Source: a virus. From it: a stretch of DNA of 35,388 bases. The position numbers and the translations under genes are program-made. Under the pieces are notes generated by a model. The model searched no databases. It saw only the letters and a list, made by a program, of their open reading frames with translations, and had not been told where the DNA came from. Below are positions 1-8,901 of this stretch, one piece after another. Location of the stretch: IMG/VR virus record IMGVR_UViG_3300043409_000003, positions 1 to 35,388 of that record; one strand, written 5' to 3'. Position 1 is the first letter of the stretch. The number at the start of each line of letters is the position of its first letter.

Positions 1-187
1 GCAACTGGCTCAACTTTGGTAGGGTTTCCTGTTACGGGGTTGTACCAAATGACATCATCATCTGCCCAAGTTTCACCAAACGCAGAGCCATCGGTTGTAA
101 TTCCACGCACTAAACCATAAGTTGTAACTCGCCCAAAATCATTATGCGCCAAACTTTCCGTAGCTACGCCAATAATGTCGTTTGGGT
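1..187. repeat. Left copy of imperfect terminal direct repeat
   Basis: Bases 1-187 recur at 35202-35388. Positions 1-127 are identical; the remaining 60 differ at 128, 144, 147, 154, 155, 162 and 185. The whole repeat lies inside the tail-fibre frame. Most changes are silent; two change an amino acid (Val/Ile and Pro/Ala). The exact 127-base match equals a common maximum assembler k-mer, so a circular molecule whose end ran on into a strain variant is the simplest reading (inference). Confidence 0.9.
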
Positions 188-938
188 TTGTGATACCAGA
201 AATTGTGGGCGCAAAAGTAACAACTCCGCTTGCGCCTACCGTTCCAGTATGGTAAATAATTTGAAGTGGAGAGTCTGTAATTGCGGCAGAGGCTTTACCG
301 TAAATAAATAATTCTTCGCCAATTTGCTGAGTAATGTTTCCACCACCCATCCCCGCGTTCCATGAGCCAGTTGAGCCGTTGTACCAAATTTTTCCCGCGG
401 CTAAAGTTACCGCAGCGCCATCGCTAAATTGTTGCGACAAAATGCCACTTGCATTGCCCGTGTCATCAATGGTTGTAACGCTGTTTTGGATTAACTTGCC
501 CGTAGTAGTGTCAAATCTAGTAATGGCGTTATCGGTTGCCGAGGCAGGGCCAACCACATCACCGCTACCACCGCTAACCGCTAAATTGACCTCAGTACCC
601 ACTTGAGTCACCGTCACGCTTGCATTTGCTGACGCTATTGATGTGATGGTCTTTTCTGCGGGTAGGGTTACAAATACGTTCTTTGTGCCTTTGGTGAAGT
701 TAACCAATGCCCCACCGTTGGAAGAACTCAACACCGTGTCTCGGGTTAGCGTGTTAGATGAATAGATGCCTATTCCGACTTCCCAATCGGCATCGCCTTG
801 TATTGTGTAATAGGTGGTAGCACCGTCACCAAGGGACGCAAAGGGCTGAAATCCCACCGCCAATCCGCTAAGGGTAATAGTCCCCGTTCCTATCGTGGTA
901 GTAGTCTGCTTTACCCTATCAAGTAGGACTAGGCTCAT
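1..938 (-). CDS. Tail fibre / receptor-binding protein, N-terminal part (runs off left edge)
   Basis: This gene starts at the ATG at 938-936, which overlaps the portal stop codon as ATGA, and stays open to base 1. The N-terminus MSLVLLDRVKQTTTT, followed by Thr/Gly-rich beta sequence and a TLTRDTVLSSSNGG segment, resembles the start of many podovirus fibre proteins that dock to the tail. The frame joins exactly onto the fragment at 34172-35388 if the terminal repeat is collapsed, giving 655 aa. It is probably translationally coupled to the portal gene. The fibre role comes from composition and resemblance; the receptor is unknown. Confidence 0.75.
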   Translation of the reverse strand, partial: MSLVLLDRVKQTTTTIGTGTITLSGLAVGFQPFASLGDGATTYYTIQGDADWEVGIGIYSSNTLTRDTVLSSSNGGALVNFTKGTKNVFVTLPAEKTITSIASANASVTVTQVGTEVNLAVSGGSGDVVGPASATDNAITRFDTTTGKLIQNSVTTIDDTGNASGILSQQFSDGAAVTLAAGKIWYNGSTGSWNAGMGGGNITQQIGEELFIYGKASAAITDSPLQIIYHTGTVGASGVVTFAPTISGITNPNDIIGVATESLAHNDFGRVTTYGLVRGITTDGSAFGETWADDDVIWYNPVTGNPTKVEPV

Positions 939-3223
939 GTGACGATCTCAACGCCCGATGCCCTTCCGTCTGCACCCCTGACAATGCGTTTGGGTGCGCT
1001 AATTGCCTGCATCACGCCTGTGATCTGCCCAAGCGTTTCGCCATGCATATCAGCAAGGCGGTTAATTGCCTCGCTCATGCCGTCACCCAAAGTAGATTCA
1101 ATTTCCTCGGCTGCCGCCATCTGTGCGCTCATTGCAGCTTGATCAAGTCCAGCCTTTGCGCCAATTTGCGCCACCATGATCTTGGTCGCTGCGTCTAGTT
1201 CCGCTTTCCAACGATCATATTCCTCACGCCCTTGCATTTCACGGGCTTTGACTTGTAACTCATTGTTGGCAAGTTGTTGGGCAAACTGTTCTTTCATTTG
1301 CTCTAACTGCATATCTGCTTGGGCTTTCGCTTGTTGCATCTGCATCTCTAACTGCGCCTTGCCTTGCTCAAGTTGAGCCTGTGCTTGCATCTTCATCTGC
1401 TCGGTCTGCGCTTGGGCTTGCATACGCCCTTGTTCTGCTTGTTGTTCAGCCTGTAACTTCATCATCTCAGGGTCTTGTTGTTGTTGCGCTTGCTGTGCCT
1501 TGGCTTGTAGCGACTGCATCGCTTGCTCAATAGAAGACTCCAAACTGCGACCAGCCCTAAATCTGCGTACTGTAAACAAGAGCATCTCACCAAACAAGGG
1601 CAACATCTCTGGGGCTTGTTGCACCATAGGTAGCCCGTTTTGCAAGAACCCTGAGATCGCTTCAATCGCCTCCACCGCGTTCTGTTTCTCGGCTTGCTCG
1701 TCAATCTGCGCTAGTGTGTCTGCCTCAACTTGGATGTGGAAGTCTCGAATCGTGCTGTTTGAGAGCATCTGCACCGCAGCTTGCAACAGTTGCGGATTCT
1801 GACCCTCTGGAGTGTTCATCACCCCAGACATCTCAACAATCAACTCAGGTGGGTAGAACTTACAGACGATCTGCGCCTTGATGCGAAACAGATCAGTAGC
1901 AAACCTAGCCACATCGCCCTGAGTAGCCCTCAGTCTCAGGCTACCAAAGTTGGCTTTGAGTTGTTGCGCCCCGAGTGTCTCGTTTGCGTTGCTTGCACCA
2001 CGAATAATGTCCGATATTCCACAGATTTCGTAGATAGACTGCTTGACAACCTCTCGGGATTGATAAAGTTGCTGTAAGGTTTTGATGATGGCACTTGTGT
2101 CCATCATGTCTATCGCGCCTTTTAGCCCACCCTTTTCGCTCATCGCTGCCCACGCGGTCACGGGAAACAGTTTGTTATCCACGCCCTCTGTGAATAACCG
2201 CCCAAGTTCCTTAAACTCAGCGTTAAACACACCGACCGCCTTGCAAGCCTTCACCAGTAGGTAAATTCTCTGTGTAATGTTGTCTAATTCTTGGGCTTGG
2301 TCTTCATATTCGCAGTAATCGGGTACTGGAATCATCGACCCGTTTGTCGTAGTAGCCAGCAAAGGCTTTGGACAAGGGAAAAACCCCTCTAATTCGAGAG
2401 GGTCATCACGCTCATCAAGTGCTTGGGGGTATCCCTTGGCAACCCAACAAACCTTCTTTGTTCGTTTGTTCCATATCTCAGCGACTTTAGCCTTCTTCCC
2501 GTAGGTCGCTTTCGCGGTCATTGGGTTTTTAGCGTCTATATCGTCATTTTGGTCGTGCAGAGGTACGTTCTTGAACACATCACCAAAACGCTCGATGCCC
2601 TCTTCGGGTGTCATATAGACCCAACGGCTTACCCACCACACCTCATCCCATGTTCGGGCGGGTGAATGTAAGAAGTCTGTCCAATAGACATAATCCACAG
2701 GGCTATGCGCTGAGTCAACGCGCTCGACTTCCTCTGTGTTGGTAATCTCAATGCCTTCGTCTGGCTCAATGCCTGTGGCAGCTTCTGGAGCTTCTTGTCC
2801 AACAATGATTGGCTCATAACGCACCCACGCTGTACCGCGACCAGGCAACAAGCGGTCTTGCACCACGCCTTGCATGGCAGAGTCAAAGTCACCAAACTGT
2901 GTTACCTCGTACTCGATGACGCGCTCTAGCATCGTAGAGGCTAATCTTCCTACGGGGTCTTGATCGCTGTATCTACGACTTACCTCTGGCTTTGCCATGC
3001 GTCCGTAGAGTGCAGGGAATAAGACAGAGATGTTTGACCACAGGATGTTGAACTTCATCCTCGGCATCTCGATGGCATCGCGCTCATCGCGGTAGCGTCT
3101 TACTACCTTCTTACCGCGCTTTTCCCACTTGTCAAAGACCTTGGCAGCTTTATCTAGTTGGTCATGCCAATATGGGCCTTGGTCTTCCTCATAAGCCCCA
3201 TCGTCATAGGCGTTCTCGTACAT
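935..3223 (-). CDS. Portal protein
   Basis: A 762 aa protein, within the usual size of P22-like podovirus portals. It forms the dodecameric ring at the packaging vertex through which DNA enters and leaves the head. The N-terminal third carries the typical WSNISVLFPALYGR and LERVIEYEV segments; the C-terminal part (about residues 600-700) is a long Gln/Ala/Glu/Met coiled coil (repeated QAQ, QMQQ), as in portals with an extended barrel. It lies directly after the terminase genes, with one small gene between, and its stop overlaps the fibre start. Assignment rests on family resemblance, length and synteny. Confidence 0.88.
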   Translation of the reverse strand: MYENAYDDGAYEEDQGPYWHDQLDKAAKVFDKWEKRGKKVVRRYRDERDAIEMPRMKFNILWSNISVLFPALYGRMAKPEVSRRYSDQDPVGRLASTMLERVIEYEVTQFGDFDSAMQGVVQDRLLPGRGTAWVRYEPIIVGQEAPEAATGIEPDEGIEITNTEEVERVDSAHSPVDYVYWTDFLHSPARTWDEVWWVSRWVYMTPEEGIERFGDVFKNVPLHDQNDDIDAKNPMTAKATYGKKAKVAEIWNKRTKKVCWVAKGYPQALDERDDPLELEGFFPCPKPLLATTTNGSMIPVPDYCEYEDQAQELDNITQRIYLLVKACKAVGVFNAEFKELGRLFTEGVDNKLFPVTAWAAMSEKGGLKGAIDMMDTSAIIKTLQQLYQSREVVKQSIYEICGISDIIRGASNANETLGAQQLKANFGSLRLRATQGDVARFATDLFRIKAQIVCKFYPPELIVEMSGVMNTPEGQNPQLLQAAVQMLSNSTIRDFHIQVEADTLAQIDEQAEKQNAVEAIEAISGFLQNGLPMVQQAPEMLPLFGEMLLFTVRRFRAGRSLESSIEQAMQSLQAKAQQAQQQQDPEMMKLQAEQQAEQGRMQAQAQTEQMKMQAQAQLEQGKAQLEMQMQQAKAQADMQLEQMKEQFAQQLANNELQVKAREMQGREEYDRWKAELDAATKIMVAQIGAKAGLDQAAMSAQMAAAEEIESTLGDGMSEAINRLADMHGETLGQITGVMQAISAPKRIVRGADGRASGVEIVT

Positions 3224-3224
3224 A

Positions 3225-3494
3225 TTAAGCCGCGTAGAAGAATGTCACATCCAAAGTGCCACCAATGGTTGCGTAAACGCTACTGCTTACATAGGCGGGA
3301 AATCGGTGAAACCCAATCGCTGGTGTGATCGTCCCACTCATTACATCACCACTTGCACCGCCATTACGCAAGACTAGCGTTCCACTTGATGTATTGTTGA
3401 CATAGAACCCTATGAGTTGACAAGCCCCTGTCGAGACCGCCCCCGTTGCTGTGATGTTCTTGTATCCACCGACTTCTGCTACTGGTTGGCTCAT
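3225..3494 (-). CDS. Small beta-rich virion protein (possible decoration or fibre-tip protein)
   Basis: An 89 aa protein between terminase and portal, its start overlapping the terminase stop by 4 bases. It is rich in Gly, Thr, Ser and Val with few charges (for example VNNTSSGTLVLRNGG) and ends in an aromatic tip, TFFYAA. There is no signal peptide or membrane segment. The pattern suggests a compact beta-sandwich of the kind found in head-decoration or fibre-tip proteins. I do not recognise a named family; the role is inferred from composition and position in the head module. Confidence 0.6.
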   Translation of the reverse strand: MSQPVAEVGGYKNITATGAVSTGACQLIGFYVNNTSSGTLVLRNGGASGDVMSGTITPAIGFHRFPAYVSSSVYATIGGTLDVTFFYAA

Positions 3495-4810
3495 ATGCGT
3501 ACCTCTTTATGTGTAGTTTCAAAATCCCACAATTCGTCTAACGTAATCGTCTGTAAAGTCTTCCCTTTGGGGAGGGGTTCGTTTGACTTGTCTTGTCGAT
3601 ACGCGACTGCAAGCATTCTAAACGCATCTGCGGGGTGTGAACACCAATCATGCCTTGGAGTTTGACGAAAAGTTTTCTTGTCCTCATCATATTCTCTTTG
3701 GTACTGTCTGAGTGCCTCTAGCCCTTCATCACAGATTGGGTCAAAGTAGCACCTCAGGAGAATCATCCGCACCGCCTGTATCCCGTCTTGGACACCGATT
3801 TCTGGAACTATGGCTAGTTTGCCGATACCTCCAAGGTGACTAGCAAGTTGTTCAAGGATTGACTTGCCTCCCGATGCAAGGGTCTTGGCTCTAGCGTCAT
3901 GGGGTAGGAAGTGCTTGGTGTACCGATAGCCCTTGCTGTTCACAACATTGGCTATTTCCTCAATGGATGCGCCTGAGACCGCGTAGTAGTCCATCACATG
4001 AATCTCACCCCTGACTACCTGATACCACCAGATTGCGGTGTCATCTCGGTAGCCTAAGTCCCACGCTGTGAATACTGGCGCATCTGGGTCAAACTTGAGG
4101 TCTCTGACTCTGCCCTCGGTATCTACTTGGCGCATTTCTGTGCCGTAAAACGCCCCAAGGATAGCTGCCTCAAACGAGCACTCATACTCTTGATCGTATT
4201 GGTCTTGGCTCAATTGCTCTTGTGCAGCTTTCAATTCTGACGCAGGCAACAACTTGGATGCACTTGCTGGTAGGCGTAACAAGAACCAATCTGGGGTAGC
4301 TTGGCTAACCCTGTAAATGTCGTGAAACTGATTCTTTCCCTTTGGCGTTCCCCCAAACACAGCCCATCCGAGCCTGTCTGACAGCGTTGGGCGTATCACA
4401 TTACCCCACACGCTAGGTTTGAAGTCTCCATACTCGTCTAGGTATACCCCGTTAAATCCTAGTCCACGCATGGCATCTGCGTTGTCTGAGCCAAATAGTC
4501 TGATCTTTGCCCCGTTAACCAACTCTACTGTCAGGTCGCTCTCATTGGTGCTCTTACTTACGGGTTGGGCATAGAACTTAAGGTAATCCCACGCCACAGA
4601 CTTGGCTTGGCTTCTAAACGGGGCGATATAGGCGTACTGTGCTCTCACCCCACCCTCGGTTAGTGCTCTGCGTATCAGGTCGTTGATAGCCGCTACTGTT
4701 TTCCCTGCCCTTCTGTGTGCCACCAGACAAGACCATCTCTCCGTCCTTTGGTGAAAGGGCATGAATGCCTCTCTCGGAGAGTAAGGAATGATTACTTCGC
4801 GCTTTCCCAC
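3491..4810 (-). CDS. terL: Terminase large subunit (packaging ATPase-nuclease)
   Basis: A 439 aa protein that powers DNA translocation into the prohead and cuts the concatemer. Walker A is AHRRAGKT at residues 31-38 and Walker B with the catalytic Glu is VYLDEYGD at about 122-129. FGGTPKGKNQF at about 152-162 fits the coupling motif III. The RNase H-like nuclease domain begins with AWDLGYRDDTA (Asp about 251) and ends with HDWCSHPADAFR, which supplies late acidic/His residues. It overlaps the small-subunit gene by 19 bases, implying coupled translation. The sequence alone does not tell cos from headful packaging. Confidence 0.95.
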   Translation of the reverse strand: MGKREVIIPYSPREAFMPFHQRTERWSCLVAHRRAGKTVAAINDLIRRALTEGGVRAQYAYIAPFRSQAKSVAWDYLKFYAQPVSKSTNESDLTVELVNGAKIRLFGSDNADAMRGLGFNGVYLDEYGDFKPSVWGNVIRPTLSDRLGWAVFGGTPKGKNQFHDIYRVSQATPDWFLLRLPASASKLLPASELKAAQEQLSQDQYDQEYECSFEAAILGAFYGTEMRQVDTEGRVRDLKFDPDAPVFTAWDLGYRDDTAIWWYQVVRGEIHVMDYYAVSGASIEEIANVVNSKGYRYTKHFLPHDARAKTLASGGKSILEQLASHLGGIGKLAIVPEIGVQDGIQAVRMILLRCYFDPICDEGLEALRQYQREYDEDKKTFRQTPRHDWCSHPADAFRMLAVAYRQDKSNEPLPKGKTLQTITLDELWDFETTHKEVRI

Positions 4811-5109
4811 TTGATCACCATTTCGATTGGGCCTTCATCCGCGCCCGTTAGTTCGTGCCTAGCAAGTTTAGGCACATGGTATTCCACTACTGATTGAAAT
4901 AACTCAAATGCCTTTGCAGGGTTGGGTTTTATATCTTGGTCAGGAATGCCATCTGCGACCTTATCTAGCCACTCTGCTAATCTGTGTGCATTACCATCAA
5001 CGAACATTGCAATCGCCTCCCTTGCCTGTTGTGTGGTCTTGTTGGGCGTTCCTGATGTGCGCCCTCCCGCTTTCTTCCTACTTTTAACTACTTTAGTTTC
5101 TGTTGTCAT
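4792..5109 (-). CDS. terS: Probable terminase small subunit
   Basis: A 105 aa protein immediately upstream of the large terminase and overlapping it. The basic N-terminus (VKSRKKAGGRTSGTPNKTT) looks like a DNA-contacting arm, followed by helices around AREAIAMFVDGNAHRLAEWLDKVADG that fit an oligomerisation or HTH region. Small terminases recognise the packaging site and regulate the motor. Size and position fit; sequence is poorly conserved in this class, so the call leans on context. Its start overlaps the preceding stop by 4 bases. Confidence 0.75.
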   Translation of the reverse strand: MTTETKVVKSRKKAGGRTSGTPNKTTQQAREAIAMFVDGNAHRLAEWLDKVADGIPDQDIKPNPAKAFELFQSVVEYHVPKLARHELTGADEGPIEMVIKWESAK

Positions 5110-7703
5110 GCTAAAGCCTTAGCAAGTTCTTCTTCAATTGATGCTAAAGGTTGACCTTCTTTGATTGCCTTACGCATCTCTGGGGTTATGTCTAGGTATC
5201 TTACTGGCTCTTGTTTCATGGTTGGAACACTACTGCCTGCTGGTAAGTTGTCTATGCCAGTATTGACTTTAGTCTCACCTACTTGTGCGCCATACTTCTT
5301 ACCTAGTTTGTTTAGGTAGTTTGGATATATCTCGTCGTAATACTTTTTCATGCCTTCGCCACCGACTTGAAGATCAAGTCCTCTAAGAGTCATTCTTCCA
5401 CCACCTTTTTCGCCTTCTCCTTTGACAATTTTTTCAGCCACCTCTTTACCTAGAACGCTTGGCAATTCTTCAGCCGTATAAAATCTTTTTGGTAAATCAA
5501 CAGTTTCGCCATTTTTACCGACAACACCCAATTCAAATGTGTTGTTAGATGAACGCCTGTAATCAATTAAGTCGATCTGTTTGCTTAAGTCATATCTTTC
5601 TGCTTGTTGCGCCCCAGTAGTCAAACCTATCCTGTCATAGCCCTTGTCCACAGCCTCTTTGATTGCTCTCTTTAGGGCTAGTTGATGCCATGTGTCTTTG
5701 AATGGTGCGTCTGGTACACCACCAGCCGATGTTGCATTTAATTCATTTATAACGCCATTGATAGCACTCTGTCTGTTGTAATCTTTGTTAATAATAACGC
5801 TTGGATTGCTGTTATCTCTAACCACATACATGGTATCGCCATCAATTGTTTTTAACTCTTGCACAAAATAATTATCAGGTAATTCTGTAAGAGTTCCTTT
5901 TCCTTTGTATCCTTTTTCACGCCCCGCCTGATGCCAGTCTGATTGAACCTCCTCAATTAGCAACATCTTTTTGCCTTCAGCGTCTACTCGGTCATTGACC
6001 CTCATGTGAGCTAAAATGTTTGGTTCTTCAAAGTGGGAGGATTGGTAAACAGATGTTTTGGATTTACCACCGCTAAGAGCCATTGACCTTTCTTCTCTAG
6101 AAAGAAGATTCTCTAATTCATTTAATCTTGCTCTTTCTGTTGGATTTAAAGCCCCACCAAACATTTGCTGACCAAGTTTTTCATACTCAATCATATTAGG
6201 AGTTCTTGTTTCCTTTTGCGGCAAAGTCAGCAATAGTTCGCGGTAGTTCTCACCGCCAGGCAATTGGTATTTGTCGTATTTAGTAGGCGTTGACTCTGGC
6301 ACTACATAAGCTGCGTTAGCCTCTGCGTCTCTTGCATCGCGCAAAGCATTTATTTTTCGTTCAAATTCTCTTGTATCTAATGGAATTTTATTCATTCTTT
6401 CTAGTTCTGCGTTCGCCAGGTAATATCTATTCCAATCTTCTGTTGTCGGTATTGGTTGAGAGCCAAATAAATTTTCTCTATTTAATGCAGCATTGGCTTC
6501 AGCATAATTTTTCTTTGCCAAATTTCTAGCATTAACTATGTCTGTTGCATATTGCACTTTTTCATTATCCAAAGCCTGTATTTGCGGATCGTATTTATCA
6601 AATATTTCTTTTCGTTTGGCAATACCTATTGGGTCTTCTGTAATGTTTTCGCCTAATTGAACCTCTTGCACATCAAGTTTATTGTTGGCAATAAAGTCCT
6701 GCACCTCTTGGCGCGTCACATTGGGCTTGCCTTTGAGGTAGGTATCCAGACCCATAGCCTCGATCTCGTAATTCTTAACATCAGGTGCATTCATTAGGTC
6801 ATTAAGGAATGACTGACCCGTACCCTTGCTTCTTTCCAAGTTTATTGCAGCCTGTTCAGTTGCTGAATAGAACCCAAGGTTAGATACTGGTGCTGTAATT
6901 TCAGGTACAACAACTTCTTTAGCAACCCTGCCCATCGCTGGTAAAGACTTAAACTGTGCTTGTAACTCCCCAATCTGCTGGTTAATAGCACCAACATCGA
7001 CAGCAGAGGTTGCTACCTTCTTTTGCGCCAGCAATGCTTGCATCTTGTCCGTTAACTGCTGACGCATTGCAGATGACTCATCAGCCATACTTGGATTAGG
7101 TTCAACCGCAAACATGGCACTCTGAGGCTCTTTTAGCAGGCTTGGCAATACTGATCGTCCTGTGGCTAATCGGTCAGCCACTTCCATTCCTAATAAATTT
7201 AAACCTTTTTGCCCTGCCCGTACCGCAGGCATTGGGTTAATTGGCGCAAAGCTGCCTATCCTTCCCGCCACATCACCGACTGGTGTGTTTGACTTTAATG
7301 GCATTGTTTCTAAGTAATGTTCTGTATCAGGATACTTTTGCTGTCCTGTAAACGCTTGGCTAAAAAGTTGTAGCGGTCTGACCATTGGTATTGGTTGGTT
7401 AACTACATCGCCAAATAAGCCCCGTGTGCCTGCGACCCTACCCCTTAACAAGTCCACAGGCACATTGGCACTTGCCGTTATGTCTTGCTGAGACCGATAA
7501 GGTTTCATCTGCGGGAATACACCAAAGGCAGGGCTTTGCTCTGCCACCATGCGCTCAATCTCTTGTGGGGTTGGTTGCGAGGCAGTCATTCCCAAAAAGT
7601 TAGGCAACTTATATCCACTCTGAAACATCTTGATCGCATCAGGTGTACCTGTATCCATTGCATACGGGTCTAGGGCTTGGGCTAGTGCTCTGTAATCAGC
7701 CAT
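5106..7703 (-). CDS. Large virion-associated / polyvalent-like protein upstream of terminase
   Basis: An 865 aa protein. The N-terminal half is low in recognisable motifs (PDTEHYLETMPL, then linkers), with helical, charged sequence in the middle. From about residue 480 it carries a conserved block: PGGENYRELLLTLP, then EEPNILAHMRVNDR (about 557), IEEVQSDWHQAGREKGY (about 585), FKDTWHQLALKRAI (about 668) and TTGAQQAERYDLSKQ (about 697). I know this block from very large phage and conjugative-element polyvalent proteins, where it sits beside enzymatic domains and may be injected with DNA. No enzymatic domain is obvious here. Ejected effector or structural protein is inference. Confidence 0.55.
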   Translation of the reverse strand: MADYRALAQALDPYAMDTGTPDAIKMFQSGYKLPNFLGMTASQPTPQEIERMVAEQSPAFGVFPQMKPYRSQQDITASANVPVDLLRGRVAGTRGLFGDVVNQPIPMVRPLQLFSQAFTGQQKYPDTEHYLETMPLKSNTPVGDVAGRIGSFAPINPMPAVRAGQKGLNLLGMEVADRLATGRSVLPSLLKEPQSAMFAVEPNPSMADESSAMRQQLTDKMQALLAQKKVATSAVDVGAINQQIGELQAQFKSLPAMGRVAKEVVVPEITAPVSNLGFYSATEQAAINLERSKGTGQSFLNDLMNAPDVKNYEIEAMGLDTYLKGKPNVTRQEVQDFIANNKLDVQEVQLGENITEDPIGIAKRKEIFDKYDPQIQALDNEKVQYATDIVNARNLAKKNYAEANAALNRENLFGSQPIPTTEDWNRYYLANAELERMNKIPLDTREFERKINALRDARDAEANAAYVVPESTPTKYDKYQLPGGENYRELLLTLPQKETRTPNMIEYEKLGQQMFGGALNPTERARLNELENLLSREERSMALSGGKSKTSVYQSSHFEEPNILAHMRVNDRVDAEGKKMLLIEEVQSDWHQAGREKGYKGKGTLTELPDNYFVQELKTIDGDTMYVVRDNSNPSVIINKDYNRQSAINGVINELNATSAGGVPDAPFKDTWHQLALKRAIKEAVDKGYDRIGLTTGAQQAERYDLSKQIDLIDYRRSSNNTFELGVVGKNGETVDLPKRFYTAEELPSVLGKEVAEKIVKGEGEKGGGRMTLRGLDLQVGGEGMKKYYDEIYPNYLNKLGKKYGAQVGETKVNTGIDNLPAGSSVPTMKQEPVRYLDITPEMRKAIKEGQPLASIEEELAKALA

Positions 7704-7857
7704 ATTGTTTTACCAATGCTTTTGCCATTTCCTCTTTCTTGTCTGCCTTGACAAACTCTTTGGCAACCTTAACAGGAATGTCGGCTTTCTTGGCAAACTC
7801 AGGGTTGTGAGCCGCAGCTTGCATGAATCTGGCTTGTTTTGCGCTCGTACTAGGCAT
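7696..7857 (-). CDS. Small basic phage protein, 53 aa
   Basis: Starts at ATG 7857-7855 and stops at TGA 7698-7696, overlapping the genes on both sides by 8 bases (the glycosyltransferase upstream, the 865 aa gene downstream), a tight coupled arrangement. The protein begins MPSTSAKQARFMQAAAHNPEF and is rich in Ala and Lys (VAKEFVKADKKEE). This matches a widespread family of roughly 50-60 residue phage proteins of unknown function, typically found near packaging genes. No membrane segment is present. Confidence 0.75.
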   Translation of the reverse strand: MPSTSAKQARFMQAAAHNPEFAKKADIPVKVAKEFVKADKKEEMAKALVKQYG

Positions 7858-8527
7858 GAGCGTTTTCCTTCATGTTGATCAGCCCGTTAAGCATCCTTGA
7901 TTTTGTTTTGTGCCATTCTTGAGAATAGGCGCAATTCTTGTAATGCTCAAACTCTGGTATTCCTAAAGTGTAATGCGCTATCTTTGCGTTGTGTTGATCT
8001 TCCCCGACCAATACATTCCACTCTTCTGGTAACTCACCGATCTGATCGTCTTTGAGCCACTCAAATCTGTGTAGTTCACTTCCTGTATGGTCATCCACAA
8101 AGTCCATGTCCAGAACTTTGTTATCTGGATGCTCACAGTTCCACAGTATCAGGCTCGACCAGTTCTTTCTCGGATAGTTCTCGTTTTTGGTCTCCATCGC
8201 TGTGCCGATGTATTTCCTTTTGTGCTTGGTAAAGTAATTGTGCTTAACTACTTGTACCGCCTTGGTCGCATCGAACAACTTGTCCAGTTCGGCAATGTCC
8301 GCAAGCATCAGCATATCGCTTGCATCCATAAATATCGCCCTACCCTTAAACCCTGTGAAGTAAGGTACTAAAAATCTTTGGTAAATAAAAGTGTTCGACC
8401 CATCTCTTTGCTTGCCAAAGAAGGGAGTAATCGCCACCGCCTCGGAAGTGCGCTCGATCAAGGATTGGGTAAAAACATGATACCCAATCGCCTCTCTGGG
8501 GTCGTAGCCTGCAAAGATTCTGATCAT
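7850..8527 (-). CDS. GT8-like glycosyltransferase
   Basis: A 225 aa protein of the nucleotide-sugar transferase (GT-A) type. MIRIFAGYDPREAIGYHVF at the start is the typical opening beta strand and sugar-nucleotide loop. FIYQRFLVPYFTGF (about 48-60) and IFMDASDMLMLADIAEL (about 65-81) hold the metal-binding acidic pair, here D-A-S-D instead of a strict DxD. YPRKNWSSLILWNC and HRFEWLKDDQIGELPEEWN are further conserved blocks. Such enzymes are common in phages of freshwater bacteria, but their acceptor (host surface glycan, virion protein or DNA) is unknown. Its 3' end overlaps the 53 aa gene and its start overlaps the ferritin-like gene's stop. Confidence 0.82.
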   Translation of the reverse strand: MIRIFAGYDPREAIGYHVFTQSLIERTSEAVAITPFFGKQRDGSNTFIYQRFLVPYFTGFKGRAIFMDASDMLMLADIAELDKLFDATKAVQVVKHNYFTKHKRKYIGTAMETKNENYPRKNWSSLILWNCEHPDNKVLDMDFVDDHTGSELHRFEWLKDDQIGELPEEWNVLVGEDQHNAKIAHYTLGIPEFEHYKNCAYSQEWHKTKSRMLNGLINMKENAHA

Positions 8528-8892
8528 TTGAGTGTCAGTTTATACAAGGTCGAATCAATTAAAGCTGCTATCTCATCAATGATGTTTTGTAGTTGGCTCT
8601 CGTCTGGCATCGCCTTACGATTCTTCTTGACATACTCGGAAATGCTTTCCAAATACTTCACAGGCTCTTTAGCGTTGTGGAAATTCTCTGGAAAGTTTTT
8701 AATCTTTTCGTAGCACCCTGAGTAGGCTTCTGCAAACGAATCTGTTAATTCAATGATCTCTGTGTAGTACCCACCCAATGCCATGTGTACGGCAAATGAG
8801 TCGGTTGAGAGGTGCATGAAGTGGGTAACAGTTCCCGAATGGAGTAATGTGCTTATGAAGTCTGCAACATCTTTTTGGTTTTCGTAAGCCAT
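8524..8892 (-). CDS. Ferritin/Dps-like helical protein (DUF5856-type)
   Basis: 122 aa from ATG 8892, preceded by AGGA at 5-base spacing; the in-frame extension upstream would read through the hairpin and has no ribosome site. The protein is all-helical, with HFMHLSTDSFAVHMALGGYY and a Glu/Asp-rich segment EIIELTDSFAEAY, the His and acidic positions expected of a four-helix ferritin-like bundle. It resembles small phage proteins labelled DUF5856. Possible roles are iron handling or DNA binding; neither is shown. It lies just after an attenuator-like hairpin and is coupled to the glycosyltransferase by a 4-base overlap. Confidence 0.6.
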   Translation of the reverse strand: MAYENQKDVADFISTLLHSGTVTHFMHLSTDSFAVHMALGGYYTEIIELTDSFAEAYSGCYEKIKNFPENFHNAKEPVKYLESISEYVKKNRKAMPDESQLQNIIDEIAALIDSTLYKLTLK

Positions 8893-8901
8893 ATATATCC
8901 T

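Noticed and set aside
334-606. 90-codon plus-strand open frame near the left edge
   Set aside because: It is antisense to the tail-fibre N-terminus, whose minus-strand frame is continuous and family-like.
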